A stretch of 64,000 bases of DNA from Cricetomys ansorgei (Eukaryota > Chordata > Mammalia > Rodentia > Nesomyidae), in the NCBI GenBank assembly GCA_026225945.1, contig JAMJFZ010001258.1:7788001-7852000 (forward strand). Reading direction: 5' to 3'. Numbering within the stretch: position 1 is the first letter of the stretch; each line of letters opens with the position of its first letter. The position numbers and the translations under genes are program-made. A model generated the notes under the pieces. It was not told where the DNA came from. It searched no databases and saw nothing but the letters and a program-made list of their open reading frames with translations. This document shows, one piece after another, positions 29,150 through 37,512 of this stretch.

Positions 29150-30175
29150 AGAAATTGGGACCAGGACGTGGAATACTGCTGTGACAGACCCGACCATATT
29201 TTGGGGAAGATCGTTGAAGAACTTTGGAACTTTGGGCTGGGAAAGCCATTGAGTTTTCAGAGCTCGGTGGAGTGTTGTGGGAATTCGGAGGAGGAGAATC
29301 CTGAAAGAGTGCAGAAGACAGAGGCCTGGCTCGTGAGCTTTCAGAGGGAAGTTCTGAGAGTTCCTCAGATACTCTATGGAGCCATTCATATTTGGAGTTA
29401 AGAACCACTGACATGAAATCTTCGCTTTACTGGGATAATTGATACTGATGAGCAGGAGCTGAAGAATCAGCCATGATCAAGAAGAGACCAGCATCACTGA
29501 AGCAAAATCTTCTGTGACGTATTTCCTTGGGGTCAGCACACAGAAGCTATGGTCCATAGGGGGCCAAGGTTGTACTTTGTGTGGGCAATTGAACTTGGTA
29601 ATGAGTAAGAGTCACGCAATTGGTACTGGTTTTGAAGGCGTGAAAGGGTCGTTGAGAGCAGCTGAGACTGTGCACTGTGTGGCAGAGCGGGGATCCCTGA
29701 AGAAAGGCCAGGAAAGGCCATGGGTGAAGGTGTAGCCTCAGTTGCAATAGAAAGTCCAGGATCGGAGGGATCATAGAAAAAAGTTGAGGCTTGGCCACAT
29801 GTGGCAGAGTCAGAGTCTCTGAAAAGAATCCAGGAGGAGCTCTCGGTGGAGGTGCCAGGTGCAGCAGGAGACCCAAGCAGTTTGGAGATGCCAGTGCTAT
29901 GGGATGAGTGGGACTGGGGGTGCTGCTGAGCTTAGGAGACAAGCTGTGTGTTCCGCAGATGGCAGAGCCCAAGAAGTGGCGCTGGATGCCTGGACCACTC
30001 AGGAGGACTTTGAGTGTGACCCGGACATCAAGCGCTTAACTTTTTACGCTGTTGAATTTTGGTTTGGTTTTGTTCAGACCGTAACTGTCCTGGTTCTCCT
30101 TTTTGAAGTAAGAAAGTATTTAACTCATTTTTTTATTTTTTTATTTTTTTTTATTTTAAAGAAATCATAGATGAG
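29150..30175 (+). mobile_element. MaLR internal sequence (non-coding retroelement body)
   Basis: Directly after the LTR, TTGGGACCAGGACGTGG (29155-29171) sits where the primer-binding site should be and resembles the tRNA-Leu-type site of this class. GGAACTTTGGGCTGGGAAAG and AAGACAGAGGCCTGGCTCGT are typical of MaLR internal regions. No 3' LTR of this copy is found, and the body fades into an A/T-rich stretch at 30120-30170. Open frames here (for example 29859-30170) are not retroviral genes; MaLR elements are non-autonomous. It is an old, decayed endogenous element. Confidence 0.75.
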
Positions 30176-30204
30176 ACCCTGGGTATTTTAGAGAGACCTA
30201 TAAT

Positions 30205-30357
30205 TTTTTTCTTTTCTTTTTAAAAATTTTTTGACACACAGTCTTTTCTAGCTTGGCACTTGCTACATAGACCTGGCTGGCCCCAAACTGATAGAAATCC
30301 ACTGACTTCTGTCTCCTCGGTGTCAGTACTAAAGGTGTGTGCTACCATGCCCAGAGA
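30205..30357 (-). mobile_element. B1 SINE, diverged
   Basis: ACTTGCTACATAGACCTGGC, TCCTCGGTGTCAGTACTAAA and GTGCTACCATGCCCAGA. The T-rich head spans 30205-30232. Confidence 0.85.
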
Positions 30358-30511
30358 CACTGGAATTTTAGCCACATACTTCTAACATATTGGTAAAGCC
30401 TAGTTCACCGGGAATGTGTACTGTAAGTGGGTAATTACTAACCTTCCAAGTGCTACCATGTTTACTACAGTCTCTGTATTCATGGGGATTCCAGTTTCAT
30501 CCATGTGGATT

Positions 30512-30690
30512 CCAGTGTAGGAGCTGATCATCCTAGTGATCAGGCAGATCTGCTGCTGTCTCAGAGGACCTGAGATTGGTTCCTAGTATCCACAAGAGGT
30601 GACAAACAAGCACCTATAACTCTGACCCCAGAGGATCTGACACTCTACCCCACACAAACATGCATCTGGTTAAAAACAAAAGAGTCTTTT
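30512..30690 (+). mobile_element. B2/B3-type SINE, diverged
   Basis: AGAGGACCTGAGATTGGTTC, TAACTCTGACCCCAGAGGAT and CACACAAACATGCATCTGG. Confidence 0.7.
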
Positions 30691-31210
30691 TAAAAAAACA
30701 GAGAGAATAATGTAAGCTGAGCTTACTCGTGCAGTTAGAGTCCGACCTAGCCTCTATTCCACCACTACTGTCTTGCTCCGCAAGTGTCCCATACACAGCT
30801 CTAAAATATGAGTGTTTTCTTTTTTAATTTAAACACCAAACTACTATCATTCACACAATTAAAATGACTTCTTCAATGTAAACCAGTTTGCGGTCATTTG
30901 CGGAATTTTAATCACAAGTCTCACAGAAAGGTCTGACGACAAAACCGAAGGTTTCCGGTAGTGCACCCCTTTTCCCTCCCGAGCTCCCTTCAAAGACAAG
31001 GATGCCTCAGAATCAGATTCGCACAAGTTCTTTCAAGTATTCGGGACTGAACTCAAGTGTCAAAACCTCCCTGTCTGTGGAGACTGGGCTGGCTTCTCCA
31101 TCACTGTTGACTTTGGTCTGGATGTTTATCCATTCATTTTTCAGACCTCCAGTTGCTTGTTTATCTTGGCCATCCTTTTCCAGCCTGGGACTTCCCACAC
31201 CCTGCCATCT

Positions 31211-31225
31211 GGCGCCCTCTCCGGT
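31211..31225 (-). promoter_or_regulatory. Possible CTCF-like motif
   Basis: On the minus strand it reads ACCGGAGAGGGCGCC, agreeing at 12 of 15 positions with the CTCF core as I know it (CCASYAGRKGGCRSY). A chance match is quite possible. Confidence 0.2.
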
Positions 31226-31830
31226 TTCATTCCCACAGTCCTAGCTCAGAGTAGAAACCTCAGCGGAAGCTCAGATGCAGCAAAAAGCCCTGAGGACCGT
31301 GCCCCCGATTCCGTGCCCCCATCCTCCTAGGGGAGAGAAGGAAGCAGGAGGAATTTTTGGAGAGGATCCTCAAGGTTTTAATACCACAAGTTTATTCAAT
31401 GGATAGACAGATTCTCAGTATCCCAGCGACTTGGTGACTGTACCTCTTGGTAAGTTTGAAAATAATATGCCACGAAGGATAACGAACGTCAGCATATTCC
31501 TGGTATCTCTTTGTTATTCTCTCCTTTTATGTTTCCAGTCTATCACTGGAATTTCAGCTTGTATCTTTAGACCTGTAATTGCTTTAGTCGAGATTACAAA
31601 ACAAAACAAAACAAAAACAGAAAACGAACAAGAAGACCAACAAAAAGCTATGAGAACGGAAGGTTTTCTTTGAGTTTTGTTGAAGAGGATTCTGAGTTAA
31701 TCCCAGTGCAGGCTGAAGCAACAAGTCCATCTTACCCACCACCACGTAAGAACGCGCTCTGCTTTTCAGCTGTCCTAGTGAACTTGAGGTGGGAAATGGC
31801 CCCCTAGGCTCCTGTCTGAACAGGTGGCCC

Positions 31831-31845
31831 CCAGCGGGTGGCGCT
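31831..31845 (+). promoter_or_regulatory. Possible CTCF-like motif
   Basis: CCAGCGGGTGGCGCT agrees at 14 of 15 positions with the CTCF core consensus. It lies in single-copy sequence about 600 bp from the minus-strand match. Binding is not shown by sequence alone. Confidence 0.35.
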
Positions 31846-31964
31846 CTTCTGGAAGGTTGTGGAGCCTTTAGGAAGTGGAACTTCCCTGGAGAAAAGCAGG
31901 CCACTGTGGGCATGATGGTTTTATAGCCGGGCTGTGTTTCCCACCTCCTGTGGAGACAATGTGA

Positions 31965-32103
31965 TCAACCACCTTGAATCCACTGCCGTGCTTTCCTGGT
32001 GACGGACCGTACTCCGCAAACCACGAGACGAAAGAAACCTTTCTCCCTTAGGTTGCCGCTCCTGGGGTATTTGGTCACAGCAACCAGAAAAGTAGCTGCG
32101 ACA
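31965..32103 (+). mobile_element. MaLR LTR 3' fragment
   Basis: AAAGAAACCTTTCTCCCTTA, GTATTTGGTCACAGCAACCA and a GAAAAGTAGCTGCGACA end correspond to the 3' third of the ORR1/MT-type LTR. Confidence 0.7.
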
Positions 32104-32269
32104 GCCCCTGACTGCCACGCCCCTCATTCGTTAGAGGCTACATTAACCACTCAAGCCAAAGAGGCTCTGTCATGGTTCTCGCAGGAGCGGGGATCCATTC
32201 CCCTGCTGCCCCCACAGGGTCCACCATTGCCTGAGGACTTAGTGTACGCTAAACACCGGGACAAGCCCT

Positions 32270-32366
32270 GAATTTACTCTCATGGTTAACTTTTACCCGT
32301 AATTTCGGGAGGAAAGAGCTACTGTCATCATCATTTTATCAAACGGAAGAGAATGTGGAGAGGTCG
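32270..32366 (-). mobile_element. MIR fragment
   Basis: ATTTACTCTCATGGTTAACT, ACTGTCATCATCATTTTATC and AACGGAAGAGAATGTGGAGA match the centre of MIR in reverse. Confidence 0.55.
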
Positions 32367-32381
32367 CGTAAAAACCCAAGG

Positions 32382-32600
32382 TCTGGCGGGAGAGATGGCT
32401 CGGTGGTTAAGAGTATCGACTGCCTTCCAGAGGGGTCTGAGTTCAGTTCCTCCATGTCAAATGGCGCGGAACTGCCTGTAACTCCAGCTGTTTGGGGATC
32501 CAATGTCTCTGCCAATCCTGGCACTAGCAATCATGTGCACATAGCCACAAACAGATGCACGCAGGCACAAAACAATACAAAACAACAAATATCCTCCCAA
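32382..32600 (+). mobile_element. B2/B3-type SINE
   Basis: GGCGGGAGAGATGGCTCGGT head, CTGCCTTCCAGAGGGGTCTG, AACTGCCTGTAACTCCAGCT and an A-rich tail. Confidence 0.9.
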
Positions 32601-32722
32601 AATGCCCCCAAACCAACCAAACACAAATCCCAAGGTCATAGTCGGTGACATTGCTGGGCCATGTCTCCGAGTGCCTCCCTCTACCCTTAAACCATACTAC
32701 CTCAAATGAGGGAAAATCAGAT

Positions 32723-32938
32723 TCTGGGCCCTGAGAGACGGCTCAGTGGTTAGAAACACTTGCTACTTTTCAGAGGACCCCAGATCTGTTCCCAGCACCC
32801 ATACCAGATGACTTAGAACCATTTGTGACTCTAGCTCTAGGGATCCAACACCTTCTTCTGCCCTTCACGGGCACCTGCATACATGTATACTCACAAAGAC
32901 AAACACACACGTAAGTGAAACATAAGAGAAATCTTACA
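32723..32938 (+). mobile_element. B2/B3-type SINE
   Basis: GGGCCCTGAGAGACGGCTCA, TTTTCAGAGGACCCCAGATC, GGATCCAACACCTTCTTCTG and CACGTAAGTGAAACATAAG. Confidence 0.9.
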
Positions 32939-32999
32939 AAACAGTCTTGCTCTGTCTTGCATCGCCAACAGCTTGTTTGTGATGCCTGCATTTGTTTGA

Positions 33000-33075
33000 A
33001 CGCAATTAGTGTTAGTCTTTAGTATAGTAGCTGGTACTTGATAAATCTTAGCCATTATTGCTGCTGTTGTAGTCA
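33000..33075 (+). mobile_element. MIR 3' tail fragment
   Basis: TAGTAGCTGGTACTTGATAA then ATCTTAGCCATTATTGCTGC matches the MIR end 'GTGCCTGGCACATAGTAAG...CTCAATAAATGTTAGCTATTATT'. Confidence 0.55.
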
Positions 33076-33214
33076 GTATTCATTTATGATATAGACTAGA
33101 ACCGACTTCACCTCCATGTTGGGTATATCAGGTACAGAAGTCTGAGAGTCTGGCCTTCCTGATGCAGACTTAGCAAATAAATGTGAGATGCAGCTCCCGA
33201 GACACAGCACTCAG

Positions 33215-33272
33215 TTATTTGCTGTTTATCTGAAATTCCGATTTGACATGGCATCGTGTACTTTATCCACAG
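33215..33272 (+). mobile_element. Ancient mammalian repeat tail (class uncertain)
   Basis: TTGCTGTTTATCTGAAATTC followed by GATTTGACATGGCATCGTGT resembles a widespread mammalian repeat tail I know as '...TTTATCTGAAATTCAAATTTAACTGGGC...CTGGCAACCC'. A better copy is at 47161-47280. Confidence 0.5.
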
Positions 33273-34695
33273 CCTTGGTTGAGGGACGAGCCTTGGTTAG
33301 CAACCTGGAGGGACGAACACAACTCAATGGGCAAGCCCTGTTAAGTCCCCTGTGAAGCCATATGGCGGTGATCATCAGTATAGCGGCAGTGCTGAGCAGG
33401 GAGGGCCTAGGGTGCTGGGCAACCAGAGAGAATTTGGAAGAGGAGATATCCAAGGATAAGTGGTCCTTTCAAAGGTGTCCAGGTTACTGGGAGAGCTGAT
33501 GGGGGCAGTGACAGAGTCAGCAACTTCTAAAAAGTTCTCGGTGTCAAAGGACAGAATTGACCAGAAGGAAAGATGTCTCTTTAAGTTGGTTGTGGAAATG
33601 CAGGGAACCTGTGTGTGGAGGAACGCTTGGAAGAAATTTTTGTTATTTTGGTTTCTTTAAAAATACAAAATGGCATTTGGATTAGGTTTGCGTTCCCACC
33701 CCAGGTGTGGTATAGTTGTTTAAGAGTAGGAATTGGAACGCTTGATGCAGGTGGCTATGATTTGGTTAGGTGCAGTCGTTCTGGCACCTGTAGCTTATTT
33801 TTGGGATCCGGTGCCGCATGGGTTGATGGGAACTTTTGGCTTAGGGTATAAAGTGTCTGAAGTCCCGAGAGAGGGGGTGTGCGTTGTTTGGTGGTTCATT
33901 GGTTGGTTTGCTGTTGTTAGTGTGATAATTCCTAAAAGAACAAATGTTGGAGAGATTGAGTTTATAGACCAAGAGCTGAGGTGCTGGCTAGTCTGACTCG
34001 CTGTCAGCTAGTCCTCTTCAAGCTTAGGACAGCCTAAAAAGAGGCTGTGAAGATTCCTACCTTTCTCTCATTGTATGTCAAGGCTGCTTACAAAAGCAGT
34101 GAAGATTTCTATCTTTCTGTTCTCCTTCCTAATTAAAGGGTAAAAGATTGTAGCCTCCTGCTACACCTGTGTGAACTGTTCATAGCATTAGCCCACACTG
34201 GCTTACCCAGCACAACTCCTGGAAGGGTTCAGCACTTTCTGTCTCCAGGTAGAGAAATAAGAGCAGCTCTAACTTCCAGAGAAGTGGATACGCTGTGTTG
34301 ATATGGGGTACTGAGAGATAATGAATGCCTGAGTTTTTGTTGTAGGAAAGAAAACAAATATATAGCCATAGACTTAAGAGAGGCTGCCTCCGGACAGAGG
34401 GTACCCACTCCATCCACTCTGCCGCCATCTCTGCACGGAGCAGAGCATCCGTTCTGTGCCTCTAGGTTTCAAGGCCTGAGCATACATGCCATAACTTGAT
34501 TCTCGCCGTGTTCTTATTTTGCATGGCTATTCTAATCATATGAGAGGAAACAGAGTCTTCTCAGGGTGTTTATAACAGGTTACTCATCTGGCCAGCAGGA
34601 GAGCTGGGGTTCAGATTCAGGCCGGTGAGATTTCACGTCCCGCTTCCTTTTCCTTCCGCCACCCTGACTTGAGTTACTTTTCTGACAGTCATATT
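33273..34695. other. Unassigned sequence, possibly containing a decayed LTR
   Basis: No SINE over 1.4 kb. The part at 33985-34165 starts TGCTGGCTAGTCTGACTCGC, has an AATTAAA at 34131-34137 and ends GCCTCCTGCTACA, which would suit an LTR, but no duplicate or target duplication was found. Two imperfect copies of GTGAAGATTCCTACCTTTCT occur at 34048 and 34100. Frames of 78-87 codons (33615-33996) have no domain. Confidence 0.35.
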
Positions 34696-34855
34696 TTGTT
34701 TAGTTGGTTTTGTTTAGATTTTGAGACAGAGTTTCCAAAGAGCTCTGGCTCTCCAGGGACTTGATATGTAGACCAGGCTGGCCTCAAACTTGCAGTAATC
34801 CTCCTGCCTCCGCTTCCTTTGCCGGGATAAAAGGCATGTGCCGTCACACCTGGTT
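34696..34855 (-). mobile_element. B1 SINE, diverged
   Basis: TTGAGACAGAGTTTCCAAAG, ATGTAGACCAGGCTGGCCTC and GCCGGGATAAAAGGCATGTG. Confidence 0.9.
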
Positions 34856-35946
34856 CTACCAGACACTTTTAAGGCAATGCTCCCATTGCCCTCTGTGTAA
34901 GGCCTGTGTAAGCACCTGATGATCATGTGCTCTCGCCGCTAGAGGATTCCTTCTTTCCAACGGCGGGGGCGGGGTGGGGTGGCAGCATGCTGCTGAGTAT
35001 TTATTTCTCCCCACCCCAACTCTCAGGTCCTGGAAAAGGCAAATCTATTGGCCCCCATCTACATCCCTAAGTATCTTTTGTTAGAGTGCATTACAGCACC
35101 ACACAGATCTCTGAGACGCTTCGTTCCCTCTGGGTTAGTGGCTTTTGAGGAGCCATCTCTCCCTAGACCCTAGCATTTAGTGTCTCTGTTAGAGAAAGGA
35201 GAATAAAATGCACGCAATTAAAAATACTTTCCAGGTGTGGGAAACAAATTTCAGAATTGCAGTCAGGGCAGGCTGGCTCTGGCATTTGCAGAAGTTAGGA
35301 GGAATGGAAAGAAGGAGAGACACTTCTAGCCATTAAGAGCTGAAGATTGAAGTCAAAGGGCTAGGAAAACAACCTATTTAATTTATTGGGCTGTGTTTTT
35401 CCAGCAGCCTTGGGATAGAGCTGTGATTGCCTCCTGCAGGGATTTGTGACCTCATTCTTCCTCCCCGCACCCCTTCTCCCTGCAGCAACTACAGGGTTTT
35501 CCCCTTATGGTGGACATATGGTTTGCAGCAGGAAGTACGAAATCCCAGGGAATGAGTAGGGGCTCCAGTTTCAGGCTCTGGGGAGCCTCAGGTGAGCTAC
35601 AAGGAATGGCCTTTCTTGCCTATAAAAATAGAGTTGAAAAGACAGAGTGTAGTGATCTCTTGGTTTGGAATGAGGTAATTAGTTCTCCAGAAACTCCCAT
35701 CAGTTTCCCGGGCAACAAAATCAATGTGCTGTTGATAGAAAAACCAGAAATAAGAAATTGGCTGAAATTACACATTTTATGCTTTTTTTTTAAAAGTAGA
35801 GTTCCTTACCAACCCAATATAAAACAAAACAATTCCAAGCAGCACACACATTAAAACCAACTCTCCTTCTTTAGCCTTTGACTCAACCTGGCTTTACATT
35901 CACTGCTGTGTAAATATTATTACTTTTGAGAAGATAAGGAGAGAGA
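34856..35946. other. Single-copy sequence containing a candidate exon
   Basis: No SINE recognised over 1.1 kb. It has a G-rich run at 34962-34982 followed by the palindrome GCAGCATGCTGC (34982-34993). The candidate exon is listed separately. Confidence 0.5.
35486..35591 (+). other. Candidate exon (weak)
   Basis: A long pyrimidine tract (from about 35454) leads to CTGCAG, giving a good acceptor before 35486. After 106 bases, CAG|GTGAGC at 35589-35597 is a good donor. One frame is open right across the segment and continues to 35854. The predicted peptide is not one I recognise and no partner exon was found, so this could equally be chance or an untranslated exon. Confidence 0.2.
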
Positions 35947-36258
35947 AAGGTGGATCAACCCCCCTGTGTGGTCCGGTGTGGCACACACCTGTACTAGAAG
36001 GTGGATCAACCCCCCCTTTGTAGTGGGGTGTGGCACACACCTGTAGTAGAAGGTGGATCAACCCCTCCTGTGTGGTGGGGTGTGGCACAACCTGTTCTAG
36101 AAGGTGGATCAACGCCCCCTGTGTGGTGGGGTGTGGCACACACCGGTACTAGAAGGTGGATCAACCCCTCCTGTGTGGTGGGGTGTGGCACAACCTGTTC
36201 TAGAAGGTGGATCAACCCCCTGGCCCCCGTATGGTGGGGTGTGGCACACACCTGTACT
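35947..36258 (+). repeat. 51/52-bp minisatellite seeded by a B1 head
   Basis: Six units start at 35947, 35998, 36050, 36101, 36153 and 36204, each beginning AAGGTGGATCAAC and containing GGTGTGGCACA. Spacing alternates 51/52. Units 3 and 5 are identical and end CACAACCTGTTCTAG, while the others end CACACACCTGTACTAG or similar, which gives a 103-bp two-unit order at the 3' end. The last unit runs into a B1, whose head is part of the repeated unit. Open frames on both strands through it are by-products. Confidence 0.95.
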
Positions 36259-36395
36259 CGTACTCAAGAGGCTGAAGCAGGAGGATGGAGAGTTTGAGAC
36301 CTCCTGGAAGCCTAGGTGAGATCAAGATCAGCCTGACCTATATAGTGAGACTCGTCAATAGTAAACAAACAAGCAAACAAAAAAGTAAATAAACA
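36225..36395 (+). mobile_element. B1 SINE at the end of the minisatellite
   Basis: GTATGGTGGGGTGTGGCACA head, AAGAGGCTGAAGCAGGAGGA, TATATAGTGAGACTCGTCAA and a (CAAA)n-like tail. Confidence 0.8.
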
Positions 36396-36649
36396 AATCC
36401 CACTCTTGGTTGTACACAGTTCAGGAAACTCTGGGGCAGTTTTAGGCTAATAGTTTTATTCTGAGTGGGGTAAATGGGGCAGAATTCCCCTAGGGAGAGA
36501 CCTAGGAACCAGTATGAAAGCTTTGTTCGTGAAAAGCAGTTGAGGTTAACACGTCAAAGGCTCAGACACTGCTTTAGGCTTCCTCGGCCCGACACACTTC
36601 CAAACCAAGTGAATGCAGTTCTGCTTCTCACTTGCTTCTTTTTATTCCG

Positions 36650-36964
36650 TTGGTATTTGCACGTGTATTTGCACAGGGGTGGGGGCACGTGTGTGCACAG
36701 GCCAGAGGAGAATGGTGGGAATCCTATTCTAGCACTCTTCGCCTTAGTTGCTTGAGCGGAGTCTCTGCTTGAGCCTGGAGCTAGGCCACAGCTGAAAAAC
36801 TCCAGTCACCTTCCTGTCTCTGCCTACCGCAGTGCTGGGGATACATATTACCGTGGTGACCACAGAGATACACCTACCTTTTTATGTGGGTTTTGGGGAT
36901 TTGATAGGTCCCTTATGCTTGTTTATCAAGTGCTCTTACTCCCTGAGCTTTCTATTCGGCCCCA
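36650..36964 (-). mobile_element. B4/RSINE1-type SINE
   Basis: GGCCAGAGGAGAATGGTGGG tail side, GAGCGGAGTCTCTGCTTGAG, TGTCTCTGCCTACCGCAGTG body and TTATGTGGGTTTTGGGGATT...head in reverse. Confidence 0.75.
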
Positions 36965-37354
36965 CAGGTTCTGTTTAATAATGACTAATTGCAGAAGGAG
37001 CTGAGTCGTGAGGCTGTCCCTAGATTCTACATGGTGTGCTTTCTAAACTCTAAAAGCAAAGCCTCTTCTCCCTCGACCTCTACCCAGGGCAGATGGGAAT
37101 TCCCTTGCCTAGCCTGAGAATGCTAAGTTCAGGGCCAGACATCCTGGTCTCCTGCTTGTCGTTTGTCATGTCTCATCTGAAGCATCGTTATCCTCAGCCT
37201 CTCTAAGAAAGGCACAAGTGTCATGACCAGTTACGACATGATGGCAGTGCGCCATCAACCGTAGGGCACACCCTCTTTGAAAGATGCTAAGCCGTGACAA
37301 AAAAATCCTCCTGGCATGGATAGACTATGGTATTTGTACAGGAAATAGAATCTC
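36965..37354. other. Single-copy sequence
   Basis: Nothing recognised. Confidence 0.5.
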
Positions 37355-37512
37355 TACGTTACCCTCCCTTTGCTTCATCTCCCTGTTTGAAAACTGAGAA
37401 TAATTATGGAACCTGCTTCACAAAGTCGTCGTGACAATTCAGTGAGTCGGTTCGTGTACAATGCCCGAATGTTCCCCAGCACGGAAGTGCTCCGTAGCCA
37501 CTGCACACCGCT
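37355..37512 (+). mobile_element. MIR
   Basis: GTTACCCTCCCTTTGCTTCA, AACTGAGAATAATTATGGAA, CGTCGTGACAATTCAGTGAG match the MIR middle and 3' part in order. Confidence 0.65.

Larger units (their letters stand above)
30691..31964. other. Single-copy sequence with two CTCF-like motifs
   Basis: No SINE or LTR over 1.25 kb apart from an A-rich (CAAAA)n stretch at 31595-31618. Frames of 60-109 codons on both strands lack domains. Confidence 0.5.

Noticed and set aside
29859..30170. Frame with a hydrophobic C-terminal stretch that could look like a membrane protein
   Set aside because: It lies in MaLR internal sequence, which is non-coding in this non-autonomous class; the hydrophobic stretch comes from T-rich DNA.
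33615..33996. Two overlapping frames with a hydrophobic, Trp/Val-rich peptide
   Set aside because: No domain, no splice context and close to a possible LTR; the frames most likely reflect stop-poor GT-rich DNA.
35947..36258. Regular spaced repeats resembling a CRISPR array
   Set aside because: Units are contiguous with no unique spacers, in a mammalian genome next to a B1.
35900..36319. Overlapping long frames on both strands with repeated peptide motifs
   Set aside because: By-product of the 51/52-bp minisatellite, whose units happen to lack stops in several frames.
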